NCBI GenBank assembly: GCA_031379665.1
Contig: JANNFI010000126.1
Coordinates: 1 to 12,566, forward strand
Reading direction: 5' to 3'
DNA from: SZUA-254 sp031379665
Lineage (GTDB): Bacteria > Bacteroidota > Ignavibacteria > UBA10030 > SZUA-254
DNA length: 12,566 nt
Part shown: positions 1-7,900 of the stretch, piece after piece
How positions within the stretch are numbered: position 1 is the stretch's first letter
How the letters are laid out: the number at the start of each line of letters is the position of its first letter
Made by a program: the position numbers and the translations under genes
The notes under the pieces: model-generated
Told to the model about the DNA's origin: nothing
The model's input: the letters and a program-made list of their open reading frames with translations, nothing else
The model's database searches: none

Positions 1-89
1 ACGCCTCGGGATTCCCGAGCGGCGTCTATTTCGCCGAGATCCGGACCGCCTCGTTCACGACGATGAGGAAAATGCTGCTGGTCAGATGA
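1..89 (+). CDS. C-terminal end of a T9SS-sorted secreted protein (5'-truncated by window edge)
   Basis: The reading frame is open from the left edge (first full codon at base 3) and stops with TGA at 87-89. It encodes 28 residues, containing SGFPSGVYFAEI and ending RKMLLVR. This matches the last strands of the Por secretion-system C-terminal sorting domain, where a G-x-PSG-[IV]-Y motif is followed by a short strand ending in a [KR]M[LV]LL[KR] tail. The same pattern closes the large protein at 4972-8469 and recurs in the remnant near 9500. In known T9SS proteins this domain directs export across the outer membrane and is cleaved afterwards. The passenger part of the protein lies outside the window, so its function cannot be judged. 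Its stop overlaps the stop of the convergent gene by 8 bp. Confidence 0.8.
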   Translation, partial: ASGFPSGVYFAEIRTASFTTMRKMLLVR

Positions 90-1263
90 GGGTCGCCCGG
101 ATGCGTTCCCTCAACAGGAGGGCGTCGATGAAAAATTTCTGTGGCCAGTTCGGGATCGCCCAGGAAAAATACGGCCCGTTCCACGGGTGACTGCCGGTGA
201 GGCCGCCGTACATATTCTTCCGCCCCGGGGCCATGATCTGTTTCCGCCTGAGGAATGCGATCGCGGCGTCCGCAGCACTCAGGAGCGACGGGTCACGGTC
301 GGCCCGGTGGATGAGCAGCCACACTTCGGCCATCTGCGCGAGGCCGGTGAGGCAGCGCGCGGGGTGCGTGGCGCGCCACTGCGGGTCGTAGTGCCCGGCG
401 ATGACGCCCTTCGCTTCCTGGATCCGCACGAGGGCCACGGCGCCACGGCGTGACGAGTCCTGAAACTCCTTCTCGCCCAGGACATCTCCCGCCTTCCAGA
501 GTCCGTCGAGCGTGTAGGCGATCACGTGCAGAACGGTCCTGTCATCGTCGTCGAAAGAGCAGTTGGTGAACGAACCCTGCTTCGTCTGCTGGCGGACCGC
601 CCACCGGAGTTGCTTCAATGCCCCTTCACGGTACCGCTCCTCACCGGTGACCTTCCAGAGTTCCGCCAGGGCGTGGGCCACGCGCGAGTAGTAGGTCCGG
701 GCCTTGCCGCTGAACGTGAACTGTTTCCAGCTCCCGTCCGCCTCCTGCACCTTCAGGAGCCAGTCTCCGGCCCTGCACGCGCTCGCGAGGCAGCGGGGGT
801 CGTCGTCGGCCGCGTGCCCGGCCAGGAAGCCGAACAGCACCTGCCCGGTATCGAAGACCATCGGGGACCGCGTTTCGTAGACCAGCGGATCGAACGACCA
901 CGAGTCGCCGATCGCACCGTTCGCATATTGGTTCGCTATGAGGAAATCGAGGGAGGTACGAATGGCGGCCCGGATCTCGTCCCTGCGATAATCACTCTGC
1001 GAGGCAAAGTCATAGAGCGTCGGGATGATGTACCCGGTCGTTTCTGCGTATGGACCGAACCATCCGTTCTTGAGCGAATAGAGCTTCGAAAAACCCCGGC
1101 CGCCGCAGACCCCGTTGGCCTTGAGTAACCAGTCCACCGCCGCCTTTGCGGCTGCGGTGTTGTCCGATGCGCCCGACCCCCCGTCGGGGTGGGTGATCAG
1201 ATAATAAAAATCCGGCTGCAGGAGGAGCTTCGATACCGTTCCGATCTTCTTCAACGCGGACAT
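82..1263 (-). CDS. VpsJ-like alpha/alpha-toroid protein, probable polysaccharide-related enzyme
   Basis: A 393-residue protein with no evident signal peptide. It is built from helical repeats of the alpha/alpha-toroid (six-hairpin glycosidase or terpenoid-cyclase-like) type. Recognisable stretches are GWFGPYAETTGYIIPTL (about residues 67-83), VFDTGQVLFGFLA (136-148), DWLLKVQEADGSW (about 167-179) and a C-terminal SWAIPNWPQKFFIDALL. From memory, the ETTGYIIPT and FDTGQ motifs are typical of proteins annotated as polysaccharide biosynthesis protein VpsJ or wrongly as delta-aminolevulinate dehydratase. A role in cutting or modifying a surface glycan is likely, but the reaction is unknown. The gene lies 43 nt downstream of the glycosyltransferase gene on the same strand, so the two are probably cotranscribed. 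The ATG at 1263 has no visible Shine-Dalgarno sequence. The stop codon overlaps that of the convergent T9SS gene. Confidence 0.75.
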   Translation of the reverse strand: MSALKKIGTVSKLLLQPDFYYLITHPDGGSGASDNTAAAKAAVDWLLKANGVCGGRGFSKLYSLKNGWFGPYAETTGYIIPTLYDFASQSDYRRDEIRAAIRTSLDFLIANQYANGAIGDSWSFDPLVYETRSPMVFDTGQVLFGFLAGHAADDDPRCLASACRAGDWLLKVQEADGSWKQFTFSGKARTYYSRVAHALAELWKVTGEERYREGALKQLRWAVRQQTKQGSFTNCSFDDDDRTVLHVIAYTLDGLWKAGDVLGEKEFQDSSRRGAVALVRIQEAKGVIAGHYDPQWRATHPARCLTGLAQMAEVWLLIHRADRDPSLLSAADAAIAFLRRKQIMAPGRKNMYGGLTGSHPWNGPYFSWAIPNWPQKFFIDALLLRERIRATLI

Positions 1264-1306
1264 GGGTGCGGGCGAGTCTCGGTGGATGTGGCGGGTGAGG
1301 GGCCGG

Positions 1307-2629
1307 TCAGGCGATCGGGACGATGGCCGCGGGGGCGACAGCCGCCAGGCTTGTCACCGCGTGCGGGAGGGCGGCGTAGGCCGCGTGCAGGCGGGTGAAT
1401 TCTGATTCAAAGTTCCAGCGGTCCCTCGCCAGGCGGAGACAGTTCTCGCGCATCGTCTGCCGAAGAGTCTCATCGCCGGCGATGCGGTTCACGGCGTCGG
1501 CGATGGCACGGGGATCCTCGGGGTCGACGCAGATACCAATGTTCTGGCCTTCGACGAAACCCACGAGGCCGGGGTAATTCGGCGTTATGACCGGGAGGCC
1601 CATCATCATATATTCATACAGCTTGTTCGGGGCGCAATAATAATTGTTGCGGCAGGTGTTCCGGTAGAACAGGAGTCCGATGTGCGCCGAAGCGGTGTAA
1701 TCGAGGAGCTTTTCGTACGGGACGTGCGGCTGGTACAGGACGCGGCCGCCCGACGGCATCCGCGATTGTGGGTCGGCCCATTCACCGAATCCCTGCCCGA
1801 TGAGCGCGAGCGCGACACCGTCCCTGAAATGGGCGGCGGCGGCGACGATCTCGTCGACGCATCGTTCGCTGCTGATCACCCCCTGGTATAGCACCATGCA
1901 GGAGACGCGTGTTCCCCGCGAGGCGAACAGGTCGGCGAGGGCGGTTCCGGCGTGCGTCTCTTTGAACGGCGGACAGTTTGCCACGACGAGCGGCAGATCG
2001 CGGGCCCCGTATTCGTCCCGGTAAATGCGCGCCCGGTTTTCCTCCGGGACGACGATCAGGTCGACTCCACCGATGAGCCGTTTCTCGAACCAGCGCCAGA
2101 AACCCTTGAAACGGATGTGGGTGCCCATCTCGGACCAGAGCTCGTGGGCATGATACACGAGGGGACGATGCCGGAGTTTCGCGACGAGGAGGGCACAGAG
2201 CAACGACGGGAGGTCGTGGGCCTCCACCAGGTCGGCCTGACATTTCCGGGCTTTGAAGAACATCTTGACGTTATACTCGGCGAATGAAAACAGGTACTGG
2301 AGCCCGGCGGTCAGGAAATTGTTCCCAAGTTTGCCCGGCAGCCTCAGAAAGAACGAACGGCTGTTGATCCCGATCCGCGAGAACGTGAACCCGGGTGTGA
2401 TCTCTTCGATGGGCAGGTTGCCGACCTTCCCGAGCGTCCCGTAGCCGTGAACGCGGAAACCCGAGCGCGTCAGCGACTGCGCGGCGTTATAAAACGGCGG
2501 GAGGTTTTGCGGCCGGGAGAGATACGTGATGGCGCAGATGGTACGGGGCGGCCGGACCTCGGAAGGGTGTTCCGAGGTCGATCCCGGTCGGTCGATCTCC
2601 GGGCGCTGGTTATTGAATACTCTATCCAT
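1307..2629 (-). CDS. Glycosyltransferase family 4 (GT-B fold)
   Basis: From the ATG at 2629 this is a 440-residue protein. The N-terminal Rossmann half begins around residue 30 (TICAITYLSRP) and contains LVYHAHELWSEMG (about 157-169), a pattern common in GT4 enzymes. The C-terminal half carries the nucleotide-sugar-binding region, with ALIGQGFGEW (about 274-283) and NKLYEYMMMGLPVITPN (about 335-351), the acidic EYxxxGxP segment of the family. It probably moves a sugar onto a lipid-linked or surface glycan; donor and acceptor are unknown. The frame stays open upstream to 2860. The longer version adds low-complexity sequence unlike the family, so I place the start at the internal ATG. A TTG at 2675-2677 is an alternative that would add a hydrophobic stretch (LLLTTIIILLGYL). 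No clear Shine-Dalgarno sequence is seen for either. It leads a two-gene unit with the VpsJ-like gene. Confidence 0.82.
   Translation of the reverse strand: MDRVFNNQRPEIDRPGSTSEHPSEVRPPRTICAITYLSRPQNLPPFYNAAQSLTRSGFRVHGYGTLGKVGNLPIEEITPGFTFSRIGINSRSFFLRLPGKLGNNFLTAGLQYLFSFAEYNVKMFFKARKCQADLVEAHDLPSLLCALLVAKLRHRPLVYHAHELWSEMGTHIRFKGFWRWFEKRLIGGVDLIVVPEENRARIYRDEYGARDLPLVVANCPPFKETHAGTALADLFASRGTRVSCMVLYQGVISSERCVDEIVAAAAHFRDGVALALIGQGFGEWADPQSRMPSGGRVLYQPHVPYEKLLDYTASAHIGLLFYRNTCRNNYYCAPNKLYEYMMMGLPVITPNYPGLVGFVEGQNIGICVDPEDPRAIADAVNRIAGDETLRQTMRENCLRLARDRWNFESEFTRLHAAYAALPHAVTSLAAVAPAAIVPIA
2555..2579 (-). other. Perfect 9-bp hairpin in the 5' end of the glycosyltransferase gene
   Basis: GACCTCGGA at 2555-2563 and TCCGAGGTC at 2571-2579 are exact reverse complements around a 7-nt loop. 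The hairpin sits about 50-75 nt inside the proposed ATG, in a variable stretch (STSEHPSEVR) before the conserved glycosyltransferase fold. It could influence translation of this mRNA or be chance in GC-rich DNA. No T-tract follows on either strand, so it is not an intrinsic terminator. Confidence 0.35.
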
Positions 2630-2911
2630 TGGGGCAGTTAGGTATCCCAATAAAATGATGATGGTCGTGAGAAGCAAGCGTATCTTGACGGAAAACAGGT
2701 AGAAACGGCTTCCGGCCTGACGGAAATGACGACCATCACACTGAGATGCCCCATCCGGGGTGTTCGGAGGACTTTTCCGGAGAAGCGAGGGATCGCGGTG
2801 GATGAACAATTTGGGGAATTTCCCACTACCCCTGCCAACGGGTCGACGCACTGAGCCCACGGTTCGTCGAGCTCCGTTTGATACGGTCCGACCATCTTGC
2901 TACATTGAGAA
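2630..2911. other. Divergent intergenic region between the glycosyltransferase and the histidine kinase
   Basis: These 282 bp separate two divergently read genes and must hold promoters for both. A promoter candidate for the kinase is listed separately. No convincing promoter for the glycosyltransferase was found on the minus strand. The minus-strand frame is open across this stretch, but its translation has no family-like features except a short hydrophobic run near 2630-2680. No RNA gene or repeat was seen. Confidence 0.5.
2877..2908 (+). promoter_or_regulatory. Bacteroidota-type promoter candidate for the histidine kinase operon
   Basis: TTTG at 2877-2880, a 20-nt spacer, then TACATTGA at 2901-2908. 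This resembles the Bacteroidota primary-sigma pattern (TTTG/TTG, 19-21 nt, TAnnTTTG), with the last two bases differing. The element ends 3 nt before the ATG at 2912. Transcription would then start at about the initiation codon, giving a nearly leaderless mRNA, which fits the missing Shine-Dalgarno sequence. The promoter before the gene at 4972 has the same spacing and TAnnTTGA form. Confidence 0.4.
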
Positions 2912-4060
2912 ATGAAATCCCCCGGGCCGGGCCTCGACTGGAAAAAATGGCGTGTGATGGCGGGGCTCTACCTCGTCACCAATCTGGCGTTCGTCATCCA
3001 GCGCGTCACGTTCGACCTCCAGAGGGGGATGCCGCTTGAGATCATCAGTTCCCTCCTCGACCTCGCGGGCTTTGCCGGCATCTGGATCACGCTCGCCATC
3101 GGGATCCTGCGCCTGACCGCCGGGAGGCCGCTCACCCCGGGGAACATCGCCCTCTACTTCGTCGCCGGAATCGTACTCTCCCTCGTCCACGGCGTGCTCT
3201 ACATCCTCTTCTCGATGAGCATGCCGGGTCTGATGACCACCGGACAGATTCTCACGGCCGACGATTTCCTGGCGACACTTGCCGGTCTCGGCCATGCCTG
3301 GAGGTTCCTGAGCTTCGGCTTCCTCGTGGTCGTGAGCCACGCCTACGATTATCATACCCTCTCGATCGAGCGTGAAAAGCGTGCCGTTCAGCTCGAGGTC
3401 CAGCTCACGGAAGCGAAGCTGAACGCCCTCAAGATGCAGATGCATCCCCACTTCCTGTTCAACACGTTAAACGCCATCACCGTCCTCATCGACGAAAATC
3501 CCGCCGCCGCGAAAACGACGCTGTCGCAATTGAGCGACCTGCTCCGGCTGGCCCTCGACAACGTCCGGACGCAGGAGGTGCCGCTCCGCCGTGAGATGGA
3601 GTTCCTCGACAACTACCTCCTCATCCAGAAAACGCGGTACGGGGAACGGTTGAGCGTCATCAGGAACATCGAGGGGGGAACTCTCGACGCCGCGGTTCCG
3701 TACCTCATGCTCCAGCCGGTCGTGGAAAACGCGTTGAAGTACGGCATCGACGCCCTCCCCGGGCCGGGGACGATCACGATTTCCGCGTATCGCGAGAACG
3801 GACGGCTGGTCCTGCGCGTGGACAACTCCGGTCCGGGGAAAAACCAGGGCCGCGGACAGGGCCGGGACGCGGTCCCCGGTCCCACCCCCGGCCTGGGGCT
3901 CGGCCTGTCGAACACCGGCGCGCGACTCCAGCAGCTCTACGGGGAAAACCAGTCGGTGGCGATCTCTGTCGCCGGGGAGGGGGGCGGCGGAACGAGCGTG
4001 ACCCTGACCATACCGTACAAGCAAGCCGGCGACGCGCCCGCAGCGGGGGTGGCCGGGTGA
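2912..4060 (+). CDS. LytS/YpdA-family sensor histidine kinase
   Basis: A 382-residue inner-membrane sensor kinase. The N-terminal part has about four hydrophobic segments (residues 15-33, 43-67, 77-101, 128-143) and no recognisable extracellular sensor domain. A charged linker helix (150-172) follows. The His_kinase region contains MHPHFLFNTLN, with H180 of PHFLFN the expected phosphorylated histidine. The ATPase part shows the N box VVENALKYG (270-278; the usual HG is YG here) and glycine boxes DNSGPG (304-309) and GLGLGLSNT (327-335). In this family the kinase autophosphorylates and passes the phosphate to a LytTR-type regulator, which is the next gene, overlapping by 4 bp (GTGA). The stimulus is unknown. 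The ATG at 2912 has no Shine-Dalgarno sequence; an ATG at 2957 is a weaker alternative. A decayed relative of its membrane domain lies at 9325-9489. Confidence 0.93.
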   Translation: MKSPGPGLDWKKWRVMAGLYLVTNLAFVIQRVTFDLQRGMPLEIISSLLDLAGFAGIWITLAIGILRLTAGRPLTPGNIALYFVAGIVLSLVHGVLYILFSMSMPGLMTTGQILTADDFLATLAGLGHAWRFLSFGFLVVVSHAYDYHTLSIEREKRAVQLEVQLTEAKLNALKMQMHPHFLFNTLNAITVLIDENPAAAKTTLSQLSDLLRLALDNVRTQEVPLRREMEFLDNYLLIQKTRYGERLSVIRNIEGGTLDAAVPYLMLQPVVENALKYGIDALPGPGTITISAYRENGRLVLRVDNSGPGKNQGRGQGRDAVPGPTPGLGLGLSNTGARLQQLYGENQSVAISVAGEGGGGTSVTLTIPYKQAGDAPAAGVAG

Positions 4061-4833
4061 GCGCGGGAAAGATCCGCGCCCTGCTCGCCGACGACGAGCC
4101 GCTGGCGCGAAAGGGCCTCAAGAAACTGCTCGCCGGCGAGCCGGCCATCGAGCTTGTCGCCGAGTGCGAGGACGGCATCCAGGCTGTGCAAATGATCCAG
4201 GATCGCCGGCCCGACGTCGCGTTCCTGGACATCCAGATGCCCGGCCTCGACGGATTCGGGGTGGTGGAAGCTGTGGGGGTCGCGCGGATGCCCGTAACCG
4301 TTTTCGTGACCGCCTACGACCTGCACGCGATGCGGGCCTTCGACGTGCACGCGGTGGACTACCTGCTGAAGCCGGTGACCGCCGAGCGGCTTCACGTCGC
4401 CGTCGGAAGGGCGGCGGCAATCCTGAAGCAACCGGACCGGAGCGCGCTCGAGAAGAAGGTGGAAGCCCTCATCCGATCGATCCGGCCTTCGGGCGACCGG
4501 CTCGAGCGGTTCGTCATCAGGTCGGTGGGAAAGGTCACGATCGTCCCGGTTGCCGACGTCGACTGGATTGAGGCCGACGGCGATTATTTAAAGCTTCACA
4601 CCGCTCAGAAGGTCCATCTCCACAGGGAGCGGATGTCGGCCCTCGAAAAGAAGCTCGACGCCTCCGAGTTCATCCGCATCCACCGCTCCACCATCGTCAG
4701 GATTCAGCGCATCCGAGAACTCCGTCCGCTCGTCAACGGCGACCACGTCGTCGTGCTGCAGAACGGAGTGCAGCTCTCACTCAGCAGGACGCTCAGGGAA
4801 CAGGTCTTCGCGGCGCTCCAGTCCGCAAGCTGA
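4057..4833 (+). CDS. LytTR-family two-component response regulator
   Basis: A 258-residue DNA-binding regulator. Residues 5-122 form a CheY-like receiver with acidic residues D12 and D13, phosphoacceptor D58 (FLDIQMPG), T85 (FVTAYD) and K105 (YLLKP). A linker follows, then a LytTR domain (about 150-255) recognisable from VDWIEADGDYLKLH, FIRIHRSTIV and the C-terminal QLSLSRTLREQV. LytTR domains bind DNA through a beta-fold rather than a helix-turn-helix. The GTG start overlaps the kinase TGA, so the two proteins are translationally coupled and almost certainly a cognate pair. Targets cannot be read from sequence; the large secreted protein 138 bp downstream, which has its own promoter candidate, is one possibility. 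All key residues are present. Confidence 0.95.
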   Translation: MSAGKIRALLADDEPLARKGLKKLLAGEPAIELVAECEDGIQAVQMIQDRRPDVAFLDIQMPGLDGFGVVEAVGVARMPVTVFVTAYDLHAMRAFDVHAVDYLLKPVTAERLHVAVGRAAAILKQPDRSALEKKVEALIRSIRPSGDRLERFVIRSVGKVTIVPVADVDWIEADGDYLKLHTAQKVHLHRERMSALEKKLDASEFIRIHRSTIVRIQRIRELRPLVNGDHVVVLQNGVQLSLSRTLREQVFAALQSAS

Positions 4834-4847
4834 ACCACCCTACACCC

Positions 4848-4863
4848 GGCGCATCATTGCGCC
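4848..4863 (+). other. Small hairpin after the response regulator, possible weak terminator
   Basis: GGCGCA and TGCGCC pair perfectly around a TCAT loop, 15 nt after the regulator stop. No T-tract follows (the next bases are C-rich), so it is not a canonical intrinsic terminator. It may stabilise the 3' end or mark the boundary of the kinase-regulator operon. Confidence 0.3.
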
Positions 4864-4904
4864 AACCCCCCGCCGCACCACCGCAACATCCCGTCGCTCC
4901 GCCC

Positions 4905-4935
4905 TTGAAGAACAGGCCCAAACGGCGTAGGTTGA
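4905..4935 (+). promoter_or_regulatory. Bacteroidota-type promoter candidate for the large secreted protein
   Basis: TTG at 4905-4907, a 20-nt spacer, then TAGGTTGA at 4928-4935. The spacing and the TAnnTTGA form are the same as in the candidate before the kinase gene. Transcription would start near 4940 and leave a leader of about 30 nt before the ATG at 4972, with no Shine-Dalgarno sequence next to it. This suggests transcription separate from the two-component pair. Confidence 0.4.
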
Positions 4936-4971
4936 AGGAAAATAAAGGTCAACCAACCACGGGCGACGACA

Positions 4972-7900
4972 ATGCAGCGGGAACCATCAAACGATAATTC
5001 CATCATCTTCATCACGCCCGGCGCGCCGAACAGTCCTCGTACTTCCGGCAGATCCGTCGCGTCGATCGCGACGCTCGCCATCCTCCTGCTCGCGGCCGCC
5101 GTCGAATCGCCATCGCAAAGTTTCACCCGTATCACGACCGGTCCCCCCGTCACGGAAACGGGCGCCTGGCGGAGCGTCAACTGGGTCGACTACGATCGCG
5201 ACGGCGACCTCGACCTCTTCGTCACGCGGGGCCTGGCCGGGGGACAGAACAACGTCCTCTTCCGGAACGAGGGCGGGCCCGGATTTTCCTTCACCCGGAT
5301 GAGCGGGCTGGTCATATCTCAGGACGGCCTCTCCTCCGACGGCAGCACGTGGGCCGACTACGACAACGACGGTTACCCTGACGCGTTCGTCGCGAACTGG
5401 TACAACCAGAACAACCTCCTCTACCATAACGACGGGAACGGGGCGTTCACCAGGATCCTCTCGGGGCCGGCCGTGAACGACGGCGGCTACTCGGAAACCG
5501 CCAGCTGGGGCGATTACAACAACGACGGGCTGGTCGACGTCTACGTCGCCAACAGCGGCGGCAACAGGCTCAATTTTCTTTACAAAAATGCCGGAGCCGG
5601 CGCGTTCGTCAAGATCACGACCGGCCGCCAATCGACGGACGCCGGGACCTCGAGGGGGGTGAACTGGGTGGACTACGACGACGACGGCGACCTTGACCTC
5701 TTCGTCACGAACGAAGGAAACGAAAACGAATTCCTCTACAGGAACATGCTCCTCGAGTCGGGCGTCGACACGTTCCAGAGGGTGCTCACCGGTCCGCTTG
5801 TGAACGCGGGAGGTTCGAGCTGGAGCGGCTCCTGGGCCGACTACGACAACGACGGCGACCAGGACGTCTTCGTCACCAACAACACGAACCAGCCGGGCGC
5901 GCTCTTCGTCAACGGCGGCGGCGGCGTATTCACGGCCGACACCGCAACCCCGCTCGCGACGGACCTGGGATACGGCGCGTCGGCGCACTGGGGCGACTTC
6001 GACAACGACGCCGACCAGGACCTCATCGTCACGCACGCGTACTCCGGCGGGGCCACGGTGAATTTTATGTACAAGAACCTGCTCACCGAGACCGATACGG
6101 CCCGGCTGGAGCGGGTGCTCACCGGGCCGGTTGTCACCGATGCCGGTTTCATCTACGGGGCGAGCTGGGGAGACTACGACGGTGACGGCGACCTCGACCT
6201 CTTCACGGCGCGCACACGGAACGAAAGCCAGGTTAACGCGTTCTACAGCAACGACGGCACGTTGAACCACTGGCTCACGCTCGACCTTCGCGGTACGGCC
6301 TCGAATGCGGCGGCCATCGGTGCGAAGGTCAGGGCGAGGGCCGTGCTGAACGGGACGCCGGTGTGGCAGCTGCGCGTCGTGGAGGGCCAGAGCGGTTACT
6401 GTGGGCAGAACCTCCAACTCCATTTCGGTCTCCTCGACGCCGTCTCGGTGGACAGCCTCGTCATCGAATGGCCTTCTGGCAACGTGGAAACATTCACCGG
6501 CGTCGCCGCGGACAGGCATCTTGTGGTGGTGGAGAACGACTCGACGCCCGTGACCCCCGTGTCGCCGGGCAACGGGTACCTGAACGATGCCCCGGACGTC
6601 CTTTTGAAATGGAACCGGTCGCTCCACTACCCGCCCTACCGCATCCAGGTTTCAACCGATCCGGGGTTCGCCGGTGGCATCGTCGCGGACACAATCGCCG
6701 GCGGCGATACGACGGCCTTCGTGCGAGTGGTCTCGAACCTGGACCGTTACTACTGGAGGGTCACGCCGGCCCGATCGATCCACGGGTCAATCTGGTCCGC
6801 CACCCGGTATTTCGATAACGACGTCCAGCTGCCGGCCGCGACGCAGGGGATAGCTCCTGCAAACGGCGCCGTGAACACTCCGGTGTCCTCGCAATTGCGG
6901 TGGGCACGCGCCGCAAGGGCCACCAGCTACCGCGTCCGCCTCGGCTCCGATTCGCTCTTCGCGACGACGCTGCTCGACACCAGCGTCGCGGATACCACGA
7001 TCAATCCCGGCATACTTCCGTTCCTGACGCAGTATTTCTGGGACGTCCAGTCTGAAAATTTCACGGGTCCGGGTCCGGCTTCGGCGCTCCGGAGTTTCAC
7101 CACAATCATCCAGGCGCCCGGCGCCGTGACGCTCGCATCACCGTCCGACGAAGAGATCAACGTCGGGGTACCGGCGACGCTCGTGTGGATTTCGGCCGAC
7201 CGGGCCGCGACGTACCAGGTGCAGGTTTCCGCGGAAAGCCTTTTCATTCCGCCGCTTGTCCGGGATCTCGTCATTCCGGATACGTCGATCATCGTAACCG
7301 GCCTCGGATCGTACCAGTCCTACTATTGGCGTGCGCGCAGTTTCAATGCCGGCGGACAGACCACCTACACCGCGTTCCGACGATTCCGGACCGTCATCGC
7401 CGCACCGGCGCTCCTTGAACCGCCCGAGGGGTCGTCGCAGTTCACCATCGTCTCGTTCGAATGGGCGCCCTCGCCCCCGGCGACGGCCTATCGCCTCCAG
7501 TACGGCACCGACTCGCTTTTCGTTACGGTGGAATTCGACGACTCCACGCTGACGGAAACGGGGCTGACCTCTTCGTCGCTCCAGTCAGAGGTCAGGTATT
7601 TCTGGAGGACGAGGGCGCAGCACCCGGCGGGTGTGAGCCCCTGGTCGGCCACGCGGTCGTTCTACACAGCGCTCGACACCTTTCTCTACTCGGCGACGGC
7701 CGCGTGGAACCTGGCGTCGCTCCCGGGAAACGTCGCGGACCGTAACGCTGCGGTCGTCTATCCAGGCGCGCTGACCCCGTTCTACCGCTACGACACGGGC
7801 TACGTCGGCGAAGACACGCTCGAATACGGCAGGGGGTACTGGGTTCGCCTCGCCCCCGACGCGTCGATCCCGATCGCGGGAACGAAGCGGCTCCTCGATA

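Noticed and set aside
2630..2860. N-terminal extension of the glycosyltransferase to an ATG at 2860
   Set aside because: The extra 77 residues look like translated intergenic DNA. They would place the start just 51 bp from the divergent kinase start, on top of its promoter candidate.
4987..6627. A 546-codon open frame on the minus strand opposite the large secreted gene
   Set aside because: Its valine/arginine-rich translation shows no domain, and it mirrors the GC-rich Asp/Asn-rich calcium repeats on the other strand, which carry clear family motifs.
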